Shown here: positions 36,115 to 46,763 of the stretch, piece after piece
Layout of the letters: each line of letters opens with the position of its first letter
How positions within the stretch are numbered: the stretch's first letter is position 1
Source of the DNA: Laguncularia racemosa
Lineage: Eukaryota; Streptophyta; Magnoliopsida; Myrtales; Combretaceae
Assembly (NCBI GenBank): GCA_037954665.1
Contig: JBBMOL010000058.1
Coordinates: 1,240,001-1,304,000 of the forward strand
Length of the DNA stretch: 64,000 nucleotides
Reading direction: 5' to 3'
Notes under the pieces: generated by a model
Told to the model about the DNA's origin: nothing
The model's input: the letters and a program-made list of their open reading frames with translations, nothing else
The model's database searches: none
Made by a program: the position numbers and the translations under genes

Positions 36115-37764
36115 ATGAATTTATTCAGCAGATCTATGTCGTCCTCTAGCTCAGTTCCATATGAGGAACTCGAGGATCTAGGAAACAGAAACAATAGAGA
36201 TGAAATTAGGATAAAAGAATTCAATGAAGCTATAGATAATTGGAAGATTTCTAAAAATTCTTATGATGAAATCTACCAAATGGCTAAATGGAAAATCTTT
36301 GGCAAAAATGATTATGTCATATCCACAGAAGAGAGAGACATACCAGTCTCTGATGGATTGACAACAATTGAACTTTTACCCCGTAGTTCCATCCAAAATT
36401 ATGGAAAAGAATGGAATTACATGCACATAGGACTAATCCAAGTAGGAGCTAAACCTCTTACAAAATTAGGATTAGATACCTCTGTACTAATGGTTCTTAG
36501 AGATGCTCGAGAATTGGATTATGAACGATCGATCCATGCATCGATTGAAACTAGTCTTAGTACTGGTCCAATTCAATTCGAGTGTCATCCCAATGTCACC
36601 TTAGGTCTTAGGGATCAAACAATCACAAAATCCCTAACCCTTCAAATCAAAACCCACAATTATAAAATGGTTCCAGGTGCATTACCAATGGCGGTAATCT
36701 ACCGGATCTATTTTAAATTAATGAAAACAGCTTTCGGATCAAAAGCGTACAAAATTGACAAAAGAGGTCAAACGCTTCTGATTCAAGCAGACCTAACTAG
36801 GTCTAATGTAACCATTCTTAGGTTAATCAAATGGGATCAGGTAAGTTTGCCTGACCACTGGGAAATAGAAAATCCTGTTCCCCAGAAAACATATCAAGTA
36901 GCTGAACCATCTAATGTAGTTCAACATCCTGATGGTAAAGTTACACTTCAATTCTCTAGGAAATCTTTTGAAAATCCTAGAAATTCAATGTCATCAAGAA
37001 TGTCAGTTGATCTGTCGAAGATTGATGAAACAAAAAATGTTCAGGATAGTCCTAGAAAGACTAATCCTACAATTTCTGGTTTAGTTAATAAGCCTTCGGG
37101 ATTAACTCGACCAATCTATCAAACTTCCCCAGAATGGGAAGAACCAACAGCATCAGAATTAGGAGATTCTGAGCTTAATGTCATAGAAAAACCTTTCGAA
37201 CCAGATAGGATTTTCTTAAACAATGATTTCAATTCTTCTAATAACAAGGAGAAAAGAAAATGGTATTTTAAAACTTTTGATAAGTTTAAAATACAAATTA
37301 AAGAAGAATACTACAATTTTATGAATGAAATTGGTTCTCAGATTTTATTCTTCGATTGGTTAGAAGAACATTATTTGAAACCTAAATTTATTAATGAAGT
37401 CAATAAGACTGTCCAATGGCAACTAAGTGACGGTAATGTAGTTGAATCTACTCATCCACCACTTAGTAATGTAAGGTATCCTCATAAGGAAATCGAAATA
37501 ATGCTAGCTCCTTTTAAGATTGCAGAAGCATCTGAAGGAACTGGTATTAAGAAAATTATTGATCAAAACAATTTTACTAATAAAAATCTTCACACAATAG
37601 GTCAACAACTTGACAGAATAGAAGATTCAATTAGTAAACCTCAGATCAATAACAATGTTAAGGTTGAAAAGAAACCACTTTTCAAACCTTTCGAAATGAT
37701 TAATCCTAGTAATGATTTTCTTCAAGCTATCCAAGATAGGAAGAAATCATTAAAAGGAAAATAG
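36115..37764 (+). CDS. Copy B viral movement protein part of ORF1 (open, 549 codons)
   Basis: Complete frame from ATG 36115 to TAG 37762-37764. The N-terminal 240 residues form the 30K-superfamily movement domain. The remainder is a charged, disordered-looking spacer with an FDWLEEHYL helix and KKIIDQNNF text. In copy A the same frame has two extra stops. The terminating TAG is in frame with the downstream coat-RT ORF (next codon AAA, then ATG 37768) and is present in both copies. Confidence 0.85.
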   Translation: MNLFSRSMSSSSSVPYEELEDLGNRNNRDEIRIKEFNEAIDNWKISKNSYDEIYQMAKWKIFGKNDYVISTEERDIPVSDGLTTIELLPRSSIQNYGKEWNYMHIGLIQVGAKPLTKLGLDTSVLMVLRDARELDYERSIHASIETSLSTGPIQFECHPNVTLGLRDQTITKSLTLQIKTHNYKMVPGALPMAVIYRIYFKLMKTAFGSKAYKIDKRGQTLLIQADLTRSNVTILRLIKWDQVSLPDHWEIENPVPQKTYQVAEPSNVVQHPDGKVTLQFSRKSFENPRNSMSSRMSVDLSKIDETKNVQDSPRKTNPTISGLVNKPSGLTRPIYQTSPEWEEPTASELGDSELNVIEKPFEPDRIFLNNDFNSSNNKEKRKWYFKTFDKFKIQIKEEYYNFMNEIGSQILFFDWLEEHYLKPKFINEVNKTVQWQLSDGNVVESTHPPLSNVRYPHKEIEIMLAPFKIAEASEGTGIKKIIDQNNFTNKNLHTIGQQLDRIEDSISKPQINNNVKVEKKPLFKPFEMINPSNDFLQAIQDRKKSLKGK

Positions 37765-37767
37765 AAA

Positions 37768-38080
37768 ATGGAATCAGTGGAATCTTTAAAATTAGATACT
37801 CCTAAGTTTAGGAATTTAATTATTGAAGATACTCCATCTGAGAAAATCAATGTTCTAAGCGAAACCAATGTTTCTAGTCCAAAGGAATTATCAGATGATT
37901 TAAGTCTTGATAATTTTAAGGATTTAGAAATCAATAAGATTACTTGGAAAGAGCCTTAAAAATTATATTATCAGAGAGCAACACCTTCTGATATATTATT
38001 AGAGGAAAAGCCAAGTAATTATCAAAACAAATATTCTGCAGGAACCACCTATGAATGGAACATAGATGGAGCCTCAGAAC
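37768..38080 (+). pseudogene. Copy B coat-RT ORF, 5' piece up to the copia insertion
   Basis: Frame from ATG 37768, stopped by TAA 37957-37959, then 121 bp more to the insertion point. The last five bases, AGAAC, are the target duplication repeated at 43566-43570, after which the coat domain resumes exactly. Confidence 0.85.
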
Positions 38081-38348
38081 TGTAGAAAAAAGATACTGGG
38101 ATTTTTTATTATTCAGAAAAGAATTGTGTCATTACAATTCATTCTAGTCTATATATATATACAATTTTGTTACACTAAATAAGGAAAGACAGCTGCTGCT
38201 AATTATAGCTATTAATTACAGCTATTAATCCTGATTTACAGCTATTAATTACAGCTATTAATCCTGATTTCCTCCACTAACTTTCCTGAAATATCTCCTA
38301 CATTACTCATCTGAGATTTCCTACATTACTCATCTGAGATTTCCTACA
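38081..38348 (-). repeat. 3' LTR of the copia element
   Basis: 268 bp; contains internal duplications (TTACAGCTATTAA-type units, and ATTACTCATCTGAGATTTCC twice). Preceded, in element sense, by the polypurine tract. Confidence 0.95.
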
Positions 38349-38355
38349 CTCCCCC

Positions 38356-41300
38356 TCAAGCTGGTGAATATAGATCTTCCATTCCCAGCTTGTTAACATT
38401 CTCATGAAACATGTTGTTACATAGTCCCTTTGTCATCATATCAGCAAGTTGAAGTCCTGTTGGGACATATGGAGTACAAATCAATCCACTGTCTAGCTTC
38501 TCTTTAATAAAGTGTCTGTCTATCTCTATGTGTTTCGTCCTGTCATGTTGCACTGGGTTGTGGGCTATACTTATAGCTGATTTGTTATCACAGTATAGTT
38601 TCATTGGTTTGCTCCATTGAATCTTCAGGTCCTCTAGGATAATTTTGACCCACAATAATTCACATACTCCTGCTGCCATAGCTCTGAACTCTGCTTCAGC
38701 GCTTGACCTTGCTACCATACTCTGTTTCTTGCTTCTCCAGGATATCAAGTTTCCTCCAAGAAAGGTACAATAGCCCGAAGTTGATCGCCTGTCGACTGGA
38801 GACCCTGCAAAGTCCGCATCTGTGTAAACTGCCAGATCAATTTCATATTTCTTTTTGAACAAAATTCCCTTCCCTAGATGTGCCTTTAAGTAATGAAGCA
38901 CTCGGTAGACAGCCTGGAGGTGAACTTCTCTAGGATCATGCATAAATTGGCTGATAACACTGACCGAGTAAGCAATATCTGGCCTAGTATGTGCAAGATA
39001 GATGAGTTTCCCAACAAGTCTTTGGTACATCCCTCTGTCCACTGCCTTATCTCCATGAGCCTCACTTAATCTGTGATTTTGTTCAATGGGAGTTCCAACT
39101 GGTTTGCTACCCGTCATGCCTGTATCCTTGAGCAGGTCCGTAACATACTTCTGTTGAGAAATAAAAATTCCCCGCCTTGATCGAGCCACCTCAATTCCAA
39201 GGAAATACTTCAATCTCCCTAAATCTTTTATTTCAAATTCCTTGGCTAGACATCGCTTCAAGGCTTCTTTCTCTACTTCATCGTTTCCTGTCACAATAAT
39301 GTCATCTACATACACACTTAAAACAGTGACTCCCCTTGAGACCGAATGCTTGATGAAAAGTGTATGATCTCCTTGACTTTGCTTGTAGCCACTAGCTATC
39401 ATCACCTTGGCAAACCGTCCAAACCAAGCACGTGGGGATTGTTTCAACCCATATAATGCCCTTTTTAATCGACAAACCTTGTTCTTGTCAATCCCACTAA
39501 ATCCTGGTGGAATGCTCATATAAATCTCCTCTTCTAGTTCTCCGTGAAGAAATGCATTCGTCACATCGTACTGCTGCAATTCCCAATCAAGATTAACAGC
39601 CAAGGACAACAAAATCCTTATTGTATTCATCTTTGCTACTGGAGCAAACGTTTCTTGATAATCTACTCCATATGTTTGCGTGTATCCTTTCGCGACTAAT
39701 CTCGCTTTGTAGCGTTCTAGGGACCCATCTGCCTTAAATTTTACTGCATATACCCACTTACAGCCCACTGTTTTCTTATCCTTTGGTAAATCAACTAATT
39801 CCCAAGTCCCATTCTTCTCTAATGCATCCATTTTTGCTTCCATAGCAAGTCTCCATTCTTTCCTTGATAATGCTTCAGACAATGAGCTAGGAATAGAAAC
39901 TGTGTTTAAGGTGGAAAGGAAACTTTTATGGCTTGGGGAAAACTTATCAAAAGACACAAAGTGAGACAATGGGTATAGGGGTCTTTTGGTGCATTCTCGG
40001 GTCTTCTTTCTTACAGCAATAGGCAGGTGTAGGTCTTGGTCAAGGCTAAGAGGATCTGGATACGGTGGTTCAGGGCTGGTAGAAGGATGGGCTGTTGGTG
40101 GTGTAGAATTCAGATTTGATTCACTCATTGTTACCTCATTTCCGGAGCATGGTTCAGAAGATTGTTCTTGCCTTGTAGTCACAATGGGATCTCCTCTCCT
40201 TGCATACACTTGGTCAAACCCGAACCAGTCAAAGTTTTTACCATCTTCTTCCCTTTGTTTTTCCAACCCATCAAATTGTGGAATTGACTTTTGAGATTCA
40301 GATTTAGATGATTCTAGTGGTGGAAAGTTTGACTCCTTATCTTCAAATTTATGTGACTCCCCCTGAAGATAAGGATTAGTGAAATAGGGTTTATTTTCAA
40401 TAAATGTAACATCAGCTGAGACATAGAGTTTTCTAGTAGGTGCATGATAACATTTGTAACCCTTCTGAGTAGATAAGTACCCTACGAAGACACACTTAAG
40501 AGCACGAGGATCTAACTTCCCACGGTTATGACTATGAACATGGACAAAGGAAGTACACCCAAAAACCCGAGGAGTGAGATTGAAGGAAGATCGGATATCA
40601 GAGTAGAATTTGGACAGGTTTTCTAGTGGACTTTGAAACCCCAAGACCCTGGAAGGAATTCTGTTTATGACATAAGCTGATGTGAGTACAGCTTCTCCCC
40701 AATATGTTTTTGGCACATTTTGTTGAAACAAGAAGGCTCTAGTGCACTCAAGAATATGTCGGTTTTTCCTTTCTGCCACTCCATTTTGTTGTGGAGTGGT
40801 GACACATGATGATTCGTGTATGATTCCTTCTTTTTGGAAATATGGACTCAAGATTTGATTGAAATAGTCTCGAGCATTGTCCGAACGAAAGTGTTTTATC
40901 TTGGTGCCAAATTGATTTTGAATCATCGCGTGAAAAATAGGAAAAACATGACTCACATCAGACTTATTTTTGAGTAAATAGATCCAAGAAACTCTTGTGC
41001 AGTCATCAATAAATGTTACAAACCACTTAGACCCTGAGATGTTTGGAATAGTTGATGGACCCCAAATATCACTATGGATTAAAAAGAAAGGAAAAGGAGA
41101 TCTTTTATTATTGATGGGAAATGGTACACGAGTGTGTTTCGCATACTCACAAATATCACAATGAAAAGACTGAACATCAAATTCCTTGAACAATGAGGGA
41201 AACATTATTTTTAACGCAGGAAAAGACACATGACCTAGACGTCTATGATGTAACCAAATGACATCCTTATTGGAAGAAGAAAACAACGTGGACATGGCAG

Positions 41301-42735
41301 ACTCACTGAATTCCGATTGACTTGATGTATCCAAGTAATAGAGTCCATTATGTTCCTTAGCAAGTCCAATCTTCTTCCCCGAACCCTGGTCCTGAAATTC
41401 ACAACAAGAATCATGGAATATAACACAGCCAGTTAGATCTTTGGTAAGCTTTTGTATAGAAACCAAATTTGTAGATAATTGGGGAACATGAAGAACATTT
41501 TTAAGCACCAGTTTTGGGGTAACCTGGACATCTCCTATTCCTGCTACTGTGGCTGTAGAACCATCAGCAACAACAATCTTTCTATTGCTAGGACAAGGAT
41601 TATAGGTTTTGAATTTATTTGAAATATGGGTCATATGATCCGTAGCACCAGAGTCAAGGATCCAGGCATTCCTAAGCTCATTACCTAAGACATTTAACCC
41701 AAGAGAGATTAGATCCTCACCTGAAAGGGTCAAAGAACACATACCCTGATTTTGAGAATTGTTAGTTGCTGGTTTTTCAACAGTCCCCAGCATACTTCTA
41801 ATCTTCTCCATTTCCTCCATACTAAATCCCCCAAGCACCTGAGTTGTGTCTTGAACCGACACATGAGCTTGCCTTTGTTGACCACCTTTTTGTCCCCACT
41901 CACGACTGGATGGTTTCCCATGTAATTTCCAGCATCGTTCTTTGGTGTGCTGTGGTTTCTTGCAATACGTGCACCACAACTCTTTGCGATCCTTTTGCAC
42001 ATTTGACCGATTGGTTTTGTTTGCAGCATTTTTGTCCAATACCAGCCCCTGAGGTTTTGAACTTAGGAGAGCAGAATTTTCAGTTGAAGGTAACTCTAAC
42101 ATGATGCCCCTCCGACTCTCTTCTGCACTAACTAGGGATATTGCTTCAATTAGACAGGGAAATTCAGGTCTGCCCAGAATTTGAATTCGTACAAGATCAA
42201 ATTCAGAATTTAGGCCAGTCAAGAAATCATAAACTCGGTCCCTTTCTATAAACTTTTTGATGACCACTGCACACTTACTACAGTTCAAATCAAGTGTCCT
42301 GTAATAATCTAGTTCTTGCCACTGGTTTTGCAGAAAATTGGCATACTCCGTCACCGTTTTCGTCCCATGTTTTGCTCCAGTAGTCTTCGTCTTGATATCA
42401 TATATAAGAGCTGCATCATTGACCTTGGAATATGTCTCATGAAGGGCATCCCAAATCGCCTTTGCTGTAGGAAGAAACATGCACGTATCACTGATTTCAG
42501 GATTCATGGAATTCCATAACCACGACATGATCATTGAATCCTCTTCTTCCCATGCTTCAAATCCTAGCATTCCGTTCTCCGGTGCTGTCTCCAGTAGATG
42601 ACTTAACTTTCCTTTTCCTTTCAGGAACGTTCGTACTAGTTGAGACCACTTCAAATAATTTTTTTCATTTAGTCTATATGCTGCTTGGATGTTTTGAAGC
42701 TCTGTTGTGCTTCGTTTAATCTGGTTTTCTTCCAT
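38356..42735 (-). CDS. Ty1/copia gag-pol polyprotein, 1,459 aa, open
   Basis: Order typical of copia: gag (residues ~1-250, LNEKNYLKWSQLV), zinc knuckle CTYCKKPQHTKERC (~254-267), protease WILDSGATDH (~357), GAG-pre-integrase HHRRLGH...CDIC, integrase core with D of HSDIWGP (~554), D of FRSDNARDY (~618) and E of GVAERKNR (~653), RT from KWVYAVKFKADG to YVDDI (~1140), RNase H with TDADFAG (~1304) and AEAEF...CDNKSA. The order PR-INT-RT-RH places it in Ty1/copia. No internal stop or shift is visible. The TGA stop (38358-38356) lies inside the polypurine tract. Short LTRs suggest an Ale- or Ivana-like lineage, which is a guess. It is likely competent or very recently active. Confidence 0.95.
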   Translation of the reverse strand: MEENQIKRSTTELQNIQAAYRLNEKNYLKWSQLVRTFLKGKGKLSHLLETAPENGMLGFEAWEEEDSMIMSWLWNSMNPEISDTCMFLPTAKAIWDALHETYSKVNDAALIYDIKTKTTGAKHGTKTVTEYANFLQNQWQELDYYRTLDLNCSKCAVVIKKFIERDRVYDFLTGLNSEFDLVRIQILGRPEFPCLIEAISLVSAEESRRGIMLELPSTENSALLSSKPQGLVLDKNAANKTNRSNVQKDRKELWCTYCKKPQHTKERCWKLHGKPSSREWGQKGGQQRQAHVSVQDTTQVLGGFSMEEMEKIRSMLGTVEKPATNNSQNQGMCSLTLSGEDLISLGLNVLGNELRNAWILDSGATDHMTHISNKFKTYNPCPSNRKIVVADGSTATVAGIGDVQVTPKLVLKNVLHVPQLSTNLVSIQKLTKDLTGCVIFHDSCCEFQDQGSGKKIGLAKEHNGLYYLDTSSQSEFSESAMSTLFSSSNKDVIWLHHRRLGHVSFPALKIMFPSLFKEFDVQSFHCDICEYAKHTRVPFPINNKRSPFPFFLIHSDIWGPSTIPNISGSKWFVTFIDDCTRVSWIYLLKNKSDVSHVFPIFHAMIQNQFGTKIKHFRSDNARDYFNQILSPYFQKEGIIHESSCVTTPQQNGVAERKNRHILECTRAFLFQQNVPKTYWGEAVLTSAYVINRIPSRVLGFQSPLENLSKFYSDIRSSFNLTPRVFGCTSFVHVHSHNRGKLDPRALKCVFVGYLSTQKGYKCYHAPTRKLYVSADVTFIENKPYFTNPYLQGESHKFEDKESNFPPLESSKSESQKSIPQFDGLEKQREEDGKNFDWFGFDQVYARRGDPIVTTRQEQSSEPCSGNEVTMSESNLNSTPPTAHPSTSPEPPYPDPLSLDQDLHLPIAVRKKTRECTKRPLYPLSHFVSFDKFSPSHKSFLSTLNTVSIPSSLSEALSRKEWRLAMEAKMDALEKNGTWELVDLPKDKKTVGCKWVYAVKFKADGSLERYKARLVAKGYTQTYGVDYQETFAPVAKMNTIRILLSLAVNLDWELQQYDVTNAFLHGELEEEIYMSIPPGFSGIDKNKVCRLKRALYGLKQSPRAWFGRFAKVMIASGYKQSQGDHTLFIKHSVSRGVTVLSVYVDDIIVTGNDEVEKEALKRCLAKEFEIKDLGRLKYFLGIEVARSRRGIFISQQKYVTDLLKDTGMTGSKPVGTPIEQNHRLSEAHGDKAVDRGMYQRLVGKLIYLAHTRPDIAYSVSVISQFMHDPREVHLQAVYRVLHYLKAHLGKGILFKKKYEIDLAVYTDADFAGSPVDRRSTSGYCTFLGGNLISWRSKKQSMVARSSAEAEFRAMAAGVCELLWVKIILEDLKIQWSKPMKLYCDNKSAISIAHNPVQHDRTKHIEIDRHFIKEKLDSGLICTPYVPTGLQLADMMTKGLCNNMFHENVNKLGMEDLYSPA

Positions 42736-43284
42736 GGAAAGAGAAGAAAAAAAAATAGCAATGAAGACTAAAAAAAAAAAAAATCGAAATGAACCAGCAA
42801 TTGAGGCCGGAATAACAAGAAGCGAAGGTGGTAATTTTTTTTTTCAGAAATGGTAATCTCTCTATAATCTCTACCTCAAGTCGAGAATAGAAGAAAAAAA
42901 AAAGTTGATAAAAAAAAATCCAATAGGGAGGAAGAACAAGGTTGGCAATGAAGGCCAATAATAAAATCAGCAATGAAGGCTGGGAAAAAGAAATCAAAAT
43001 GATCCAGCAATTAAGGCTAGGATTAACAAGAATCGGGAAACGATGAATCAGACCCAAATCTGTGTTGTGGTTGAAGAAGGAAGGGCGCAGTCGAAGAAGC
43101 AAACTCGTAATCAAAGATGCAAACCCTAACCTTAATCTGTGGCACGGTCAAAGAAGCACGGGTTTCAGCTTCCGATGCTTACGAAAATAAAAAAAAATTC
43201 TGGCAATGAAAGCCAAAAATAAATGGAAATTCTATAGAATTCCAACAATGAAAGCCAGAAAATTTTTTTTGTAAACCCTAAATA
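42736..43284 (-). other. 5' untranslated leader of the copia element
   Basis: About 550 bp between the PBS and the polyprotein ATG, A/T-rich on the coding strand with repeated CAATGAAGGCC/CAATTAAGGCT-like phrases. No ORF of note. Confidence 0.7.
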
Positions 43285-43296
43285 GCTCTGAAACCA
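43285..43296 (-). other. Copia primer binding site
   Basis: Minus strand TGGTTTCAGAGC, one base off the tRNA-iMet complement, directly abutting the LTR. Confidence 0.85.
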
Positions 43297-43565
43297 TGTA
43301 GAAAAAAGATACTGGGATTTTTTATTATTCAGAAAAGAATTGTGTCATTACAATTCATTCTAATCTATATATATATACAATTTTGTTACACTAAATAAGG
43401 AAAGACAGCTGCTGCTAATTATAGCTATTAATTACAGCTATTAATCCTGATTTACAGCTATTAATTACAGCTATTAATCCTGATTTCCTCCACTAACTTT
43501 CCTGAAATATCTCCTAAAATTACTCATATGAGATTTCCTACATTACTCATCTGAGATTTCCTACA
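43297..43565 (-). repeat. 5' LTR of the copia element
   Basis: 269 bp, nearly identical to 38081-38348. A TATATATATATA tract at about 43,364 corresponds to the same tract in the other LTR. Confidence 0.95.
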
Positions 43566-43570
43566 AGAAC

Positions 43571-46500
43571 AAATGATTCTTAATGTTCTAAATCAGATGA
43601 TCATGTTTGCTAATACTAATAGAAGTATTCAGCCAGACATGTCTGATTTTCAAATTGCGGTACTTTTAATTTCCGGTTTTACTGGACAATTAAAAGGTTG
43701 GTGGGATAACTACCTCAATGAAGAACAAAGAATGAATATTTTAACTGCAGTTAAGAAAAATGAATCTGGAGTTAAAATACTTAATGAACAAGATCAACCT
43801 ATTCAAGATGTAGTTAATACATTAATGTTTTGTATTAGTCAACATTTTATAGGTGATCCTTCTCATATTCGTGATAAGAATCTAGATCTCTTATCCAATA
43901 TGAAATGTAAGTCTTTAGGCGAATTCCGCCAATACAAAGACATATTCCTTCAGAGAGTTTTGATGCGAGATGATTGCAATCAATCTTTCTGGAAAGAAAA
44001 ATTTCTAGCTGGTTTACCAAACATCATAGGTGAACAGGTTAGATCCAAAATTCGTGAGGAATTTAATGGAGAAATTCCTTACAACAATCTTTCTTATGGT
44101 GAGTTAACTTCTTATGTTTATAAGATAGGAACTCAAATTTGCAACACAGTTAGGTTGCAAAAACAATTAAAGAAAGAAAAACAATTGAAAAAGCAAAGTC
44201 TTGGAGAATTCTGCCAGCAGTATGATCCATCCTTTGTTTTTGACAAATCTAAATGTATTGATTATAAAAGGAAAAACAAGAAGAAATCTTCTAAAGAAAA
44301 GAAGAAGAAATTTTTCTAAAAAATTCCGAAGACAGTCAGAAAACAATGAAGAACCTAAAAGGAAATATTCTAAAAAGAAGAATAGAAAACCTTTTAGCAC
44401 AATTAGATGTTATCTGTGTAACAAATTTGGTCACACAGCTGACAAATGCAAGATTAAGAAAAAATTAAATTCTCTTAATCTTGATAAAAAACATCTTGAA
44501 GAAATCCTCGAAATATTTGAAGGATACTCTTCTTCAGAACCTTCTTCGTCAGGAGAAGAAGGGCTCCAATGTAATGATCTTGAATCATCCTCAGAGGAAG
44601 ATTCAATCAATGTCCTAACTAAAGAAGAAGAAGAATTTCTTCTTAAGTTAGATTCAATGTCCCAATCTCAACAATTGAGATGGTTGGAAGGAGCCAAGCC
44701 TACTTCCTCAATTTCTAACAATCTGACATATAGTCTCAATGAAGTCCTTAGTAGAGGCAAATCTGAAGGTTCTAAGCCAATTACGCTTAGTGACCTTCAA
44801 GGGGAAATTAATTCCCAAAAGAAAGAAATTCAAGAATTAAAAGCTATGTAGAAGGAACTGCAAAAGCAATTCTTGGAATTCAAATTATCTAGAACTAAAT
44901 ACTCAGAAGACACTGAGTATGGAAGTTCTTCAGATTATTCTGGGAAAGAAACCAACCCAGAATACCTAATGCAACTAGTGGAAGTCACCACTAGAAAATG
45001 GGTAATTCCAATTACCATTAAGATAAATGAGGAATTTATCTTAGAAACTACTGCTCTATTTGATACTGGCGCAGATTTAAATTGTATCAGAGAGGGATTG
45101 ATTCCCACAAAATATTTTGAAAAAACATCACAATCTCAGAGCTCAGCGTCTGGTAACAAATTAAACATTAGTTTCAAATTACCCAATGCAGAAGTTGTTA
45201 AAGACAAGGTTTCCTATAACACTAGCTTCATTCTGGTTAAAAATCTTGAACAAAATGTCATATTAGGAACACCCTTTATCAACTTAATTCAACCTTTTCA
45301 GGTTACCAATAACGGAATTGAAACAAATTATTACGGACAAACCATCTGTTTTAAATTTGTTTCAAAACCAAAAACTAAAATGATTGATATGCTCAAACAG
45401 AACTCAGTTTCTGAGTTAAACTGTTTGATTAAAGCCAAGGAGGACCACCTATCCTTTGCAAATGAATAGCAGTGTTCTAGAACACTGTAAGAAAGAAATT
45501 AATGATCTGTTAGCTAAAAAGCTAATAAGCAAATCCAAATCACCTTGGAGTTGTTCAGCTTTTTACGTTAACAAAAATGCAGAAATGGAAAGAGGTGTAC
45601 CAAGATTGGTAATTAATTACAAACCTCTTAACAATGTTTTAAAATGGATTAGGTATCCTATACCTAACAAAAAAGACTTACTTGGCAGAATACATAAAGC
45701 TAAGGTATTGTCCAAGTTTGACATGAAGTCTGGATTTTGGCAAATCCAGATCAATGAATCTGATAGGTACAAGACAGCATTCACTGTACCCTTTGGACAA
45801 TACGAGTGGAATGTAATGCCTTTCGGATTAAAAAATGCTCCCTCTGAATTCCAGAGAATAATGAACGAAATCTTTAGTGATTTAGATTTTGTAATTATCT
45901 ACGTAGATGATGTTCTAGTATTTTCTCCGAATATAGAACAGCATTTTAAGCATGTCCGATCTTTCATTAAGAAAGTTAGGAAAAATGGATTGGTAGTATC
46001 ACCTTCTAAGATATCCTTATTCCAAACCCGGATTAGATTCTTAGGATTTGATATCCACAATGGTATAATCCAACCAATTAAGAGATCTATAGAATTTGCT
46101 TCTAAGTTCCCTGATAGGATTCTGGACAAAACCCAACTCCAGCGATTCCTAGGTAGCTTAAACTATGTAGCAGATTTCTTTAAGAATCTCAATATCCTAT
46201 GTAAGCCATTACATAACAGGCTTACAAAGAATCCACCTGAATGGTCTGATGAACACACAGAAGTAGTCAGACAAATCAAGCAAAGGATAAAGGACATCCC
46301 TTGCATTCATTTAGCAGATCCATCCCTACCAAAAATCGTAGAGACTGATGCATCTGACATAGGATTTGGAGGAATCCTAAAACAAAAATCCCCTAATGGA
46401 AATGAAAATATTGTCCAGTTTGTTTCTAAACACTGGAATCAATGTCAATTAAATTATTCCACAATTAAAAAAGAAATTTTAGCAATTGTTTTAACAATTT

Positions 46501-46763
46501 CCAAATTTCAAGGAGATTTGTTAAATCAAAAATTTCTTTTAAGGATTGACTGCTCAGCAGCCAAAAATGTTTTAGAGAAAGATGTTCACAATTTGGCTTC
46601 AAAACAGATTTTTGCCAGATGGCAAGCTATTTTATCTTGTTTTGATTTCAATATACAACATATCAAAGGAACGTCAAATTCTCTTCCTGATTTCCTGACT
46701 CGTGAATTCCTGCAAGGAGATGCCTCCCAAGGGAAAGGGAAAGGAAAAGGAAGTCCCCCGTAA
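43571..46763 (+). pseudogene. Copy B coat/protease/RT/RNase H, 3' piece, broken
   Basis: Continues the virus ORF after the copia element. The coat domain is open to 44,319, where an extra T in a T-run (about 44,311) shifts frame. The zinc knuckle CYLCNKFGHTADKC follows in the new frame, then TAG 44849-44851, then the protease (LFDTGADLNCI). A 209-bp deletion between CCTT repeats at about 45,453 removes the PR-RT linker and shifts frame. From about 45,456 the RT (YVDD near 45,900) and RNase H are open for ~430 codons to TAA 46763. RT is better preserved here than in copy A. Confidence 0.85.

Larger units (their letters stand above)
38081..43565 (-). mobile_element. Complete young Ty1/copia retrotransposon nested in the virus copy
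   Basis: Two LTRs (38081-38348 and 43297-43565), each TGTAG...CTACA, differ by about three substitutions and one single-base indel by my count (about 1%). The target duplication AGAAC is perfect (38076-38080, 43566-43570), and the empty site is visible in copy A near 29,903. PBS TGGTTTCAGAGC (minus strand, 43285-43296), polypurine tract TTGAGGGGGAG (38349-38359) and one long open polyprotein are all present. It is structurally complete. Confidence 0.95.
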
